Assembly (NCBI GenBank): GCA_002751075.1
Contig: NAOQ01000588.1
Coordinates: 7,269 to 45,020, forward strand
Origin: Ichthyophonus hoferi
Lineage: Eukaryota; Opisthokonta; Ichthyosporea; Ichthyophonida; Ichthyophonidae
Direction of reading: 5' to 3'
DNA: 37,752 nucleotides
The translations under genes and the position numbers were made by a program. The notes beneath the pieces were generated by a model. The model saw only the letters and a list, made by a program, of their open reading frames with translations, was not told the origin of the DNA and ran no database searches. This document shows, piece by piece, positions 1-12,120 of the stretch. Each line of letters opens with the position of its first letter. The first letter of the stretch is position 1.

Positions 1-76
1 ATAGTATGTATTATATAGTATGTTTTCTTATACATTACTCATATAATGCATTCAGTACTGTAAGTTGGGTGTTAGG

Positions 77-3000
77 CTAACCCACTTCATTGGTTCCAGA
101 GGGTGGTGGGATCCTTATAATTGGCTGGCCGTCTAGATCTATCTTAGCATCACAATCAAGATAGATTGGTTCTTCTCCTTCTCCTATATCCAATACTGGT
201 GACCCATCAAGTGTTTCTATTGGTGTAATCTCCAAGGCATTCGTTCTTACTGGGCTTACATTAACCTGTGGATACTCCAATACGGTATCGCTCTTGCTGT
301 CATCGATCGGTGTTTGCTTTAAGGTGGCATCTGATTGGATCCGATGTAGGGGTGTTTGTTCCGATACAGCTACTGATTGGTTACCATCCATCCCTATACG
401 CTCGGCCAGTGGTATGATCTTCTTACAATATGCTGGTGGCAGCAACAGGGTCTGGTCCTTGTTTCTCACCTCTGTATGTATGTCCTTGGTCATACTATCC
501 CTATCCATATCACTGGTTGGGGCCTGTATATGGGCATCTAAGGGAAGCAGTGGTACCTTCTCCATTTCTATGGTGGGAAGGCAGGCCTCTGTTTGTAATG
601 TACTTGGCAAGGTCTCTAAGGGATTATCGTGTACTTCTATTCCTTCCGACAAACCAACCGGGTGGGCTCCACAACTTTGTTCGGATTCTGTGTTAGCCAG
701 GTCCTGGACAGGGTCAGGAGGAGTAAAGGAATCTATAGACACACAGGTAGTATGAGTGGAGTGAAGAGGTGGAGGAGAGAGTACAGTGGGGCTGGTAGGT
801 GGGCTCCGCGTGGCATCTTGGTCTAAGACTGGATCACTAGAGGGTATTTTGTATTCATTATCCAATGAAAACAGGGGATCGGAGAGGATGGTGGAGACGT
901 TGAGGTTGAATGAAACACGTCGGGATGAAACAGGCAATGGTTTGATTGGTTGAGGGTCATCCGCTACCAGGGAGGACTCAAAAGAAGCAGTTTGCCAGGA
1001 CTCCGGTTGAATTGGGTGTATATCATTGGAGAGAATGCCTTTGGGATGAGGGTCAAAGAGGGCAGTCAATGTAGCCACACGAGAAGGACTCTCGGGCCTT
1101 CGTGGTTGTGGTGATAGTGGTCGTGGTTGCAATGTTTTATTTGTAACACAGGGTAATTCTTTAGAAGATTGGTCCTGCATGGCCTTTAATCCCTCGTGGC
1201 CTATGTCTTGCTCTTGTTGTGTTTTTGATACTGACATGGAGATCCTGTGGCTCTTAATAGTACCGATGGAAGCTCGGGTTTGGGGTGGTTGGATAGGCGG
1301 CTCTGGCTGGGATCCTGGCATTACATTCGGTCCCATTAATTTTGGTTGGACTTCTACCGTTGTTCCTTGCTCTGATTGTGATTTTACTAATAGGTGTGGT
1401 TTATATCCATTGGTAGGCGAAGATATAGTTGACTGTGTATGTAATTTGACCTTAGATGGTGGCGATAGAGGCGTATTTAATTGTATTTGTGACTGTGTAT
1501 CCTTGACAGCCAAATGATTACTAAGTAAGGAAAAGGCAGGGGGTGGGGTTATAGGTGATTCAGTTTGTGGTTGTGATGGTGGTTCTGATTTTGGGGCCCT
1601 AATTGTTTTGTAATGGGTAATGAAGGAGGAGATCGCCAAGTCTGGTGGTGGGGATAACAGTAGATCCTTTTGTATTTCCATCTGTGGTTGTGATTTAGTG
1701 CTCCTGTGTGCCTTATGGTTAGTCTTCAATAGTGCGGTCGCCGTCTTATTTGGGATGGCTGAGTGAACCTCACTCGCTGTTAGGTATATCCCCTCCTTCT
1801 CTCTCAACCCTTCTCCTTCATTACCGCCTTTGAACGGCTTCCTAGTGTTTTTATTACTATTTATGTGGTCTATATCGCTCGTGTCTGTCAAAAAGGTAAA
1901 CATGGACCTAGGTTTAGTATCTCCCGATGCATTCTCAAGAGAATGATGTTTAGAAACAGGAGAATTGCTTAGTTTCACCGTCTGAGATCTTGCGCTTGCA
2001 CGATAGAAGGTGCCCTGGGGCGATAAAATCCTTTCCCCTTTGTTAAAGGTCTTTGCCTTCCTTTGCCCTAGTGACCCCTTGTCTACCGTCTCTATATTTA
2101 TGTCACCCGATAAAGAACCTACAGGCAAGAGAGATGGCTCCGCTTTGCTGGTTTTATGTAACTCTGTTGTTTTGCTTGTGTTATTGAAAGGCTTGGAGAA
2201 GGCCAGTGTATGAGATGAGGAAGGGATAGTTTCTTTTGCCAAAACTAATCGCTCCCCTGGTTGATGGCTATCCAATACTCCGATTTTCCCATTTTCTCTT
2301 GCCCCTCCGTGGGCTGGACCGCCACTGTAAACCATAAATACAGAAAACAAATCAACTAGCAACAATAACTACTATAACTACTGTGATATTCCTTTAAAAT
2401 TTAGTAGCGAATAAAGGACCTCTGTTACTATTAAGATATATAAAGTGAAATAAGGTGAGTAACAGGTTGTCTCTATACAACAAAAAGTCCATTAAATATG
2501 TATGTTATTATTGTTTTGTGGTCCTATATAGCTCCATATCTTTTACTTGCTCTCTATAGTAAAATAGATGAAATATTTATTATATTGATGTTCTAGCTAC
2601 ATTTTCTTTTCTATTATTTTTTACCATCCAATTATAAATTTGTAAAATCACCAAGATTTCCGGATTGATTGGTTTCTATTTTTGTGTTAGCCTTGAAATA
2701 ATGATATCAAGCCAATGAATGGAGGCAATTGCAATTTTTATTCGACTATTATTATTATACTATTATACTTACACTAATACTATACTCATTATTATATTAT
2801 TATTGTTATGCTATTATTATACTTTTATTATTATATTATTATTACTCGACTATTCTTATTCTATTATTATTAGACTTTTATTATACTTCTACTATTAGAC
2901 TATCACAATGACAATAATAATAATATGGTATTTATATTATGGTGTATGCTTGAAAAGAGTCTAATAAGTAATAACTAATAGATATAGCTATTATGTATGT

Positions 3001-6000
3001 TTAATGTTGGTAGGATAAGCCTAAAAACTTCCAATTAAACTCTATCTTTTTCCCTCTCTGTCCTCTTCTCCTTTACTAATCATATTATTGCCATGCTGGT
3101 AGATAGACATGTAGTACAATAACCTTATTTTACTCGTTTTATTTGTTATTTTTTATAAACCAAGCAGTAAGGTAGTGTGTATATTAATTCTATCGACTAG
3201 TCTTAACTTTTAAGATTTAATACAATGTAATACAATATAAAATAGATTATTTATTTGGTTCTACAAACGGCTGCTTCGGTAGCGATTTAAACCATATATC
3301 TAATGTAATGTATTGGCAACCTTACAGTTATATACTAGATATATGGCCAGTGGGGTTATTGTTTATTTTCAATTAATATCCTCCATCACACCTACTTAAC
3401 CAATAAATTTCAAATTGTTGTTCATTATCTACCATCACAACACAATTCTTTGCTTTCTTTTTATGGGCCTTATATTTCCTCTCTTGGCTGGCTATTTTTA
3501 TTATCATCCCCCACTGATGCCTTTCAATACATCTGTTTAGATACTTTTCCAGCTGTTTTTATTTAATACCACTTGGAAGTTTTTTTCTATGCTATTTAAG
3601 AATCGGACGCCAAGAAATAACGACTAGACAAGGTAAGGAGGGGTAGGGGTCGTAGGCAAAGCGGAGTAACTGAGGTACATGACATAGCCGCCAGTAGCTC
3701 GAGAATATTCCTAACCACTGGTAAGCAGCGATGTTTAATTCGTGTTTAATCTCCTGTTAATGAGAAAAAAACTACTAATGGCAAAAGATATAATTAGGAC
3801 CCATCACCTAATTGTATGTTTACTAGCCTACCTACTATTTGATCTACTATATTATGTCAATCAACTAAATATATAGCTGCCTCCACCATAAAGGGCCTAA
3901 CTAGATTGAATCTCAACGTATTTAATAAAAACAGACTATTTGGAAGTGATTACCAGTCATATAACTACCACCCTGAATATATTATCATTATAACCGGTAT
4001 AATATTTACAAACTAAAAGATATTGGGTTGGGCTTCATAAAAACACTTTCATAAGGTATTGATTGATCTGAGTAGTATGATTAGATGATTAGATTTTAAA
4101 AGAGTCACTGCATGCTAAGCTGTACTATTGGAGATTGAAGTCTTAGGCTTGGTACCTATAAATTACATGAGAATCTAAGACCAAGTTGTATAAGAACAAT
4201 GAAACAATTATTATGCTCTCTTGCTCTTATGTGAAAGGAAATAAGTATTCGTTATATACAGCTCACTTTCATATATTTCACACTAAAATGAAATAGTTAT
4301 ATCTGATATAAACGTTAAGTTTGTGAAAGTGCTACACTAATACGGCCTGCGTAGCGGCGGCTTTTGGATTTACGTTTTATAAAAAATAGAATTTAATTCT
4401 AATGGAGGGTTTATTTTGGTGATCACCTCAATCTATTAAAGCAGTAGAATAGCTTATTGGTAATAGATAGAGTAAGGAAATAGAGAGAATCAATTATTAA
4501 TAGGATCTAAAAACTGGTATTGAGGTAAAAAAATAAAAAATAAAAAATAAAAAAATTGGTACCGGTACCGGACATTACAGTTGCATAACCAGTACTCAAA
4601 CTATGACTCCAGCCTCCTTCCACAATCACTCCCACATCCTTACTTCTTCTCACCCAGGTAGTTCCAGTGAAAAGGAAATATAAGATGAGTAAGCGTCAAG
4701 AAAAAATAGTCCAATGCTTAAAAGAAGTGTTGTTTAATGCTCTTGGATCTGGGGGTATTATTTTGTGAATAGAATATGTAGACAGTGAATACATTATCAT
4801 ACCTATTATTGTTATTATTATTACTATTACTATTATTAATGTCAATATTATTATTGTGACGATAAAGACACCTTTGCTAATCAATGATCATTAAACTTTA
4901 ATATACTGAATATTATTAGGAGGTCGAATTACCAATAATATGCATTGCTATAAAGAAATGACAACTTAGTTCAATCGGATGATAGTTAAGAGACTGATTA
5001 GACGGCATTACCTATAATGAGATCTATACTGTGTCTAATACGTTAATGGGTGAAACGGTAGATATGAGACATATGTCAACCTATTACGATACCATAGCAG
5101 ATCTGTAAAAGGCTTTCAGTATTTCTAACTGCAAACCCTTACATTAATTAGAAGAACAATGCTTGCATAGAAAAGACTGGGTAAAAAGTTAACTTGCACT
5201 GCACCTCCATACTATATAATATATTGTAACCTAGTAGATACAATATCATATAGTATACCATAATGTGAAAAATAGTATTATAGAATAAAAAATATAAGAT
5301 AGTGTTTGTCGCATTTCACAATCAGCCTAGACCTAATCAATAGCTTAAGCTTTAAAGACTTCATTGGGTAGAGAAAAAATGGAACAACTAATTGTATAGA
5401 TTTTTAAACCAACTCTTAATGACGGTTGGATTCCTAGTTCTATATTACTTTATAGAAGTATTAATTAGTAGCCCGTCATTCTTCAAAACCTTAATTGGTT
5501 GATATAGTAATACAAGAGGTAGTTTGAACTCAGTCCAGTATAGAGATGATAAAAGTGCACCTTAAAACAGAAATATTAGAATGGTTTATTAAATAGGGCC
5601 GGCGTATTTCACCTTGAAAACTGGCAACCAATCCCACATAGGACCAAGTAATATTACAGATTAAGCACAGTAGGAAAGTCCAGGAAACATGTAATGGGAA
5701 TAACAAAGATAGCCCTAGCCCGTCACCTAACCCACCTAACCAAACGTACATTCAACCGGTGGAAAGTTAAAATAGCATGCATTGGTAAGTAATATATCAA
5801 TGTTAAAGAAGTTGCTTTACCCATCGTATAGTAGTAAAAACGAAAACAAAATATTCTGGAGGAACAACCGAGTGGGAAAAGAAGGAAAAAGAGAGAGATA
5901 GATGTGTAGCCCGTCTAGCACTGCATGGCCGTACTCTATAGTTTGTATATTTATCGTACTCCAAGAAGGCCTAAGAGCAAAACCTACAAAAAAAAAAAAA

Positions 6001-7906
6001 ACATCATACCGATTGGCTATTGGTAAAATAGCTACTGTATTAGGCACTCATTGGATTTGTTTAGCAGTTGAAACATGATCTAAGTGGTAGGTATTATATA
6101 TAGACTCTAGACTCTAGTCTAATTGAATGTAGTTCAAAATACAGTCTAATACAATACAGTGTAAGATAATATGATATAGCCCAAAGGCAGCACGGTACTC
6201 ATAGCTTACAACCCTTACAGACATCCTGTCTCTCTCCTTCTTTCTCTCCCTCTTCCTCCCTTCTACCCAGAGACACTTCTCCTGAACTCTAATGGCTTCC
6301 CCTCTGTTATCTTTGGCGGCCGAGGTTTGCGTAAGATCAAATTTGATTGGCCGCTGGCTTCTGTATCCAGTACCTGATTGGTAGCGGTAGGAGAATGCAG
6401 AAAAACATTGGTGTTTGAGCAAGACACAACAAACCGATTGGATGCGGTGGACAACATGTCCTGCTGATCCGTCGTGTTCTTACTTAGGTCAGGTGCGTTA
6501 CGTGCCTGCGTGCATTGGTAGGGAAGGAGAGGGTAGAGAGGAGAGGGTAGACTAGATGTAAATAAACAAATAAACACAGTATGGTATTTATAAAATATAT
6601 AATGAAATAGTGACTATCAAACCTGGAAGACCTTCAATAGTAGAAATATACAAGTAGTGCCCTCCACGCTCCCCCCCCCCAACCCTCCCTGGGTGGGTAG
6701 GCTATGTTTTGTTCGCTAATAGAATAGACAAGAAAGAAAGAACAAGAGGAGAGAGGGAGAGGTGGTAATGAACAATATATAAAAGAAAATAAAGAGTTTA
6801 ATATATTGTACAGTTACTACACGTCGCTATGTAAAAAGAAAAACGGATATAATTAGGAGAAGGAGGGGATGGTATACAAGGCAGTGACCACATGTTATTG
6901 CAGGATCCATATCTTGTATACAGACAGTTATAAATGAGGGCTAGAAATAGGACTGACCGTGCTTGCACTATCCTGGAAGGAGTTGGAGACAGATAACCTT
7001 GGTAACCTCCGAGGGTTATCTACATCATTGCAGTCATTGCAGTTCTATAGCGAAAAAAAGATAATATCAGTTAAAACAATCGATTCTTCTGTGTCTTGGC
7101 AGTATAAATACAATAGGATATGTGACAAACCAAGAGAGAGATAAACAAACTGGACTAATTAAAGGCAACCATGGAAGAATAGAGAGTGGAGGTGCTAGGT
7201 GGGAGGGGTGAGGGGTAGGAAAGGGTGAATAGCCTCAATTGAAGCAGTTTTATGGTAGATAGCGATCAACAAAAAAGGAAACACCAAGGAGTAGAACAGG
7301 TTGAGGAATAGAAGGAGATCAATGGTAAACAAGACAAGCAATGAAGGGCCACATGGATAGCACCGAAAACCACCAAAAGGCCAAAATTGAAGAAAAAATA
7401 GCAATAAGAATGTTCAAAAGCAAATCGTAACAGTGGTGTTTGTATAATAATAGCAACACAATAGACACGAACCACAAGCAAACATATAGAACATAGATAA
7501 AAAGGAGGGGAGAACTGACAGGCAGAACGGGGTCCTGGAGTGAGTTTGCTAAGGATAACCTTGGATGTTTTCGATGGCCAGTATAATCATTAGCCAAGAG
7601 TTTTTTGCTAAACTCTACCTGTCTTACCTTATCCATATGCTGTAAAACAGTAAAACCTGATTTCATGACTACGCTTGTAAGAAGAAAGAATCCCATACCA
7701 ATGGCAATACGTGGCTCCACGTTGCCACTAGAGGTACGATTATCCGTAAAAAATCCTATCAATAACAGGATGCTTCCTACCACCAACTCTATTACGCTCC
7801 ATGGTTTTATAAGATCTTCAGCTAACCATGCCCTCCCTTCCTGCGAGGCCAGTTGACGGGCCTCTTCAATGGTAATAGAGTCCAAATCCCTCCTAAATAC
7901 TTTCAT
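77..7906 (-). CDS. Predicted multi-exon membrane protein with long Ser/Thr/Pro-rich tail
   Basis: Proposed exons, 5' to 3': 7906-7520, 7044-6958, 6505-6267, 2324-77. Junction phases agree (0, 0, 2), giving about 986 residues. The ATG at 7906 has an in-frame stop just upstream. The first exon encodes a charged N-terminus and two hydrophobic segments (VIELVVGSILLLIGFF and RIAIGMGFFLLTSVVM), then a basic stretch. The last three exons encode a disordered-looking tail rich in Ser, Thr, Pro and Gln with SPPP-like motifs. Acceptors are good: a T-run ending ctatag before 7044, a pyrimidine tract ending gcag before 6505, and tttacag before 2324. Donors are GTCAGT (7519), GTCAGT (6957) and GTAGAA (6266). 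An alternative first donor GTAAGA at 7627 is also phase 0. I do not recognise the family. Two membrane segments plus a long cytoplasmic tail recall vertebrate TMEM200 proteins in architecture only. The last exon is certain as an open frame (749 codons); the linking of exons is inference. Confidence 0.55.
2325..6266 (-). other. Long intron of the membrane-protein gene
   Basis: This 3.9-kb stretch separates the third and fourth proposed exons. It is AT-rich and has no convincing exon. It holds an ATT/TAT-rich tract at about 2739-2890, an A-rich run at 4529-4555 and a T/A-run at 5989-6001. Two less AT-rich patches (3600-3715 and 5890-5975) look slightly exon-like. The second follows a T-run ending gtag on the minus strand, but no frame through it agrees with the flanking exons. 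It is long compared with the other introns here, so an unseen exon or a separate gene end inside it cannot be excluded. Confidence 0.4.
2739..2890. repeat. ATT/ATAC-rich low-complexity tract
   Basis: Irregular trinucleotide-rich DNA with ATT, TAT and ACT units and no strict period. It lies inside the long intron. The open frame across it on the plus strand is a by-product of composition. Confidence 0.7.
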
Positions 7907-8417
7907 GTCTTCAGTTTTCTTTTATTTTTATGGTTTTATTTTACAGGTGGTGCTACTAATATTAAACTTAAATTAAAAATTAAAATAAAATAATATAATC
8001 TACACTACCTCCCCTTACTATGGCAACAGTTCCCATAATACTATCCCTTACTATAAAATAGCTCCCACACTAACCAGTTCATAATGTGGCAACTAAGTCT
8101 TGCTTGACTCTGAATTTACAGTAATAACTGTATTGCGTTTTCTACTGTTAACAATATGCTTAAAAACGTTACTAATAGAACACCTGCAAAGCTATTTATG
8201 TGTTTAAAAATGCATCTTACAATAATAGACATAAACAACGCTGTTTATATGTACGCTGGGATGCCATAAAATTGATCATTATCAGCTGCTCCTGTTGCTT
8301 TTAAGTAATTGGTAGAAGATCATGTGATTTAATTGGAAATCTTATCATTGGATTATGATTTCCAATAATAACACTTTGTTTTATATTCTTAATGATTGAC
8401 GATTTGACGATAATAAA

Positions 8418-8458
<41 letters not shown>

Positions 8459-9517
8459 TTGACAATAAGAATAATAGTAATATTAATAAAAATTGACAAA
8501 AATAGTAATATTAATATTAATAATAATTGACAATAATGATAATATTATTAATAATAATAATACGTTAAAGGTTTTAAAGTGACAGCTAACTCAGAATTGA
8601 GGCAGTGAACTTTGGCCAATAATAACGCGGGACATCTTGGCCAAATGCGTGCTATTATTATTATTAGTATATAAGGTAGCCAATCCCTCAAGATAACGTT
8701 GAATGGACCCGCACGTCATATATATTATGTATAATATACTACCTGCCACCTGCACTCATGGCCTGTATTTGCCACCTTTTCCTGGGACAATATGCTCCTA
8801 TAAAATTGGTGGTAACTATGGTTGCTATGTGTGTAAGGTTCTTATTAATATGCAAGGCCATCATTAAACTGTTATTATAATTAGCCATGAACAGGTTGCC
8901 ACTCTACAGTGTAGGTAGAGGGAGTAGTACAGGTAATGGATAGGGGAATAAAAAAGAGGTACAGTTCCAGATAAGATAGTATTCCAAGGAAACAGCGACC
9001 ATCAGTGTAATGTTATGTAACAGTTACATGTGTGTACAGATGTTGTTGCAAGGCTAGCTAATTAATATAAATTGGACCCAATGTCTTGAGGAATAAGTTT
9101 ATATTATAGTATGGATTCATATCAAGTATATTTATGGATTCTTCAAGTGATGAATAAAATATTGTCCTAATGTGTTTTTCTTAAAACTGGTTTAACGGAT
9201 CACTCTTTAAAAAAAATTTCAATTTATTACTCTGAATGGCTGGTAAAGGACCACGGTATTATGAATACTATGTAAAATATTAAATTAAGACAAGATAAAC
9301 GTTTGATTTACAAAAGTATAAATACACATAAAATAAATATAATAATTTGGGCTCGTAGTCCTATAGTAATTTGTTAATGATGATTGATGCACAGGCACGC
9401 GTACTTCAATTTGGTTCTTTGTAGAGGGTATTGTTTGAAATTTTATTTAAGACTTTGTTTGGGAGTGTAGTCGGCAGAGGAGTGGTGAACGCCTGAGGGT
9501 ACTCATAATTCAAGTAT
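7907..9517. other. Intergenic region, no gene seen
   Basis: AT-rich DNA upstream of the membrane-protein gene. It contains the AAT microsatellite at 8411-8562 and several CCAAT/ATTGG pentamers. I see no coding frame, RNA gene or element end. The first few hundred bases (7907-8200) presumably hold the promoter of the gene at 7906, but no clear TATA-plus-initiator arrangement can be named. Confidence 0.5.
8411..8562. repeat. AAT microsatellite with AATTGACAA-spaced units
   Basis: An (AAT)n run is followed by three AATTGACAA motifs at about 8457, 8491 and 8526, each followed by AAT-rich filler. This gives an imperfect repeat of roughly 35 bases, probably grown out of the microsatellite. Confidence 0.75.
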
Positions 9518-9723
9518 TTATTTCCTTCGCACGGGACTCGGACCGAGTCTTCCAATTGTCTGCTTATGTGTCCCATTTTCTATATATATAGCACAGTGTG
9601 TGTGATCAGTGAAAGAGTTTATGTGTATGTAATGAGTATCGTTGCACTCTAAAATGACTAAGCAATTCTCTGTGTTATTGGCAGGGAAAAGGTCATCAGA
9701 ACACTGATGTTCATTTACAAGTG
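9518..9723 (-). CDS. Last exon of a secreted-looking protein, copy 1 of a diverged pair
   Basis: The exon begins after a taccag acceptor at 9724 and carries two bases that complete a codon (phase-1 intron), then 67 codons and a stop. The peptide has four Cys and several N-glycosylation sequons (NNT, NDT, NGT), as expected for an extracellular domain. It aligns with the exon at 14839-15038: both have E(N/S)C(L/I), then Y-(I/L)-H-x-N, then THCA, then H-x-T-x-G near the C-terminus. Homology continues upstream at DNA level to about 10090. I could not find the 5' exons, which should hold the start and any signal peptide. Stops occur upstream in the homologous DNA, so this may be a live exon preceded by an intron or part of a dead copy. 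Family unknown. Confidence 0.4.
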
Positions 9724-12105
9724 CTGGTAGAGAAGGAGACGTCACAATAAAGATACAATAGAATACAGGCCAAGTATCTTCTAATCATTAAAATAATATA
9801 TATAAGAAATTCAAAGCTTTGTATTATAATGGTTGTAACGCCATTTACCCCCTGTTTATTACTAGTTGTTTCCGTTCCTTTTATCATTTTTGTAACATCC
9901 ATTTATTGCGGGTGGCAATCATAGCTGTGTTCGTCTATGTCAACGGGACCTATAGTAAAGATCCTTATTAGTTAATACCATTAATATAATATCACTGAGG
10001 CCCTCTAGAATTATTTGGTCTTGTCTCGATGATCTAATACTATCGTGTTCTCAAATGAATGGCTCCCATTCTATGTATTGACTAATTAATTTACCTAATT
10101 AAGAATGTTATTCAATCAACTAATATCGGACTAATCATTTCATGATCCTTTTGCTACCAAAACTTCGGCCGAGCTATGTTTTCATTCAAAGGTAAAGGTC
10201 TTACAGCAATAAACAGTAAGGACAATGTGTATTCTAATTGAACCATGTATTTATTTTCAGTTATCTTATTATATGTATACATTCTCTGAATGATAAACTA
10301 CTAAAATAAAAAAACACGTTAGTCCAGTATTTCAAATTGACCAATCTCACAGTGATTTTTATTTGTGCAGCACTTTATTGGTTCTTGTATCCTAATTAAC
10401 AAACGCTGATTTCCTAATTTGGGGTTATCCTCAATCTAACGTCAGTCATTATCCAATAATAAAACAAATACTTAATAAATTTGACAAAGATAAGTTGCTC
10501 TCTCTACTCTACGTAATCATTCAATAATAATAATAATAATACCAGGAAATTATCTATCGAAGTGCAAAAGAAAGCTTTGGTTCTAAATTGAGACCAAAAA
10601 GGTTTTATTGTAAACGGTGACCCATCATGTATAACTATTAACTAATCAATCACACAGCAATATTCCCTTGTAAAATATTTGATTGGCCGCATTCCCTAAG
10701 CAATAATTAAAAAATCAACTAGGTAAATAAATGTTTTTTAGTAGTAACCGAATAACAGTAATATAGGAAATTGTATCTGAGCGTAATGAAAGTTGCAGCT
10801 TTTAAACAAAAAATATCCACAACTACGCCATTATTTCTTATATTTTAATCAACTTCGGGCTGCTTCTAGTAAACCGGTGTTTTTTTGTAGCTTAAGTGGT
10901 AGTAGTTTCACAATGGCTAAAGCTACTTGTTGTTATACTATGGTCTTTACTAAACTACAACAGAACCAAGAAAAGCAGCCTAATCCAAAAACTATTACCA
11001 CCACTTCTGCTATAAAAACCAAAACCCAAAAACACCTATCACTACAATTAAGTCCACCTAAAGGTTTGATTAGTAATTACCTAATAGAGGGCGAGATATG
11101 ATGGAATAATAATCAGCAAGCCAAACCTAATCATATCTAATGACCCAATATATAAGAACTACAAAAATCTAATTGTTCAAGTTTATTAAAAAATAATTCC
11201 AGTATAATTTTATGACACCTAATAAGTAAACCTACAAACATTAATTACTTAGGAAAAGCATCAACATTGCCTATTTGACCCTATGAGTGCCAAAACAGGA
11301 CAAATTTATTAATAAAATAACTAATGTTCTCACTGCGATATAAAAATCATTTTATAGCATAACTTTAACTGCAAGAAATACTACATGCTACATACTATAC
11401 AAAGTCTGGAAAGATCAGTACCAAGAAAGCTAAATTATTATAATTCCTTTGGGACAAACAAACAGCTTAAAATTCCAATAAAATAATATCCACTGAAATA
11501 TTGAATTAAGGGATTTATCTAGTCAAAATCTACAACAATATTTACCACCCTTTGGTAAACCACACCCATAATGTCAGGCCTTGACACTAACCCTCAAATA
11601 TAATATTGCAATAATTAATTGGTTAGTCACAAGGTTAGGATTTCTTGTGTATGCAGGTGGACTAATATTAATTCAATATTAAGGAGGTTATTGTGGCCAC
11701 GGCAATATATAAAAATTGTCTTTTCTGACGAAGAAAACCTAGCACCTACCACTTTGTTGCTGCAACGTAGTTTCAACAATGGGAAGATATTGACACAAGT
11801 AATGAACAATTCAACGACCAAGTGACGTGAAGTTACACCTACTAAAAACATATATACCAAAAGGCTGAAACATGAGTTGCTCTTGTTGAAACCCATCAAT
11901 CAAAAAGTACGCAACTATACCTGAAACAACCAATTACTCATTCTAACACCATAAATAGTATTTAAAATTAGGTACTCCATTCTCCTCCCTTCCAGAAATA
12001 CAATAACAAACGTATATGTATGTTTACCAACTCTACTATTCCCCTAAACCCATTCCATGGCCTCTAAAAAATTGTGAACACAATAAATAACGTCAGGTAC
12101 AATAC
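9724..12105. other. Intergenic region with degenerate upstream homology, no gene seen
   Basis: The first 370 bases (to about 10090) match the DNA upstream of the second copy at 15039-15370, so they are intron or promoter of the copy-1 gene. The rest is AT-rich without a supported gene. A small plus-strand ATG frame at 10912-11101 (62 codons, Lys/Thr/Gln-rich) has no recognisable domain and was not called. Confidence 0.4.
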
Positions 12106-12111
12106 TTTATT
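12106..12111 (-). terminator. Poly(A) signal of eL27
   Basis: AATAAA on the minus strand, 9 bases past the eL27 stop codon, implying a very short 3' UTR. Confidence 0.8.
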
Positions 12112-12120
12112 ATTGTGCGC

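Noticed and set aside
294-1517. Plus-strand frames opposite the long tail exon
   Set aside because: They are shadows of the 749-codon minus-strand frame, whose composition and length are far stronger.
5892-5990. Possible extra exon inside the long intron (after a T-run ending gtag)
   Set aside because: Its open frame does not fit the phase of the flanking exons, and there is no suitable donor.
10793-11101. Plus-strand 102-codon frame
   Set aside because: It begins at a non-ATG codon, is low in complexity and has no domain or splice partner.
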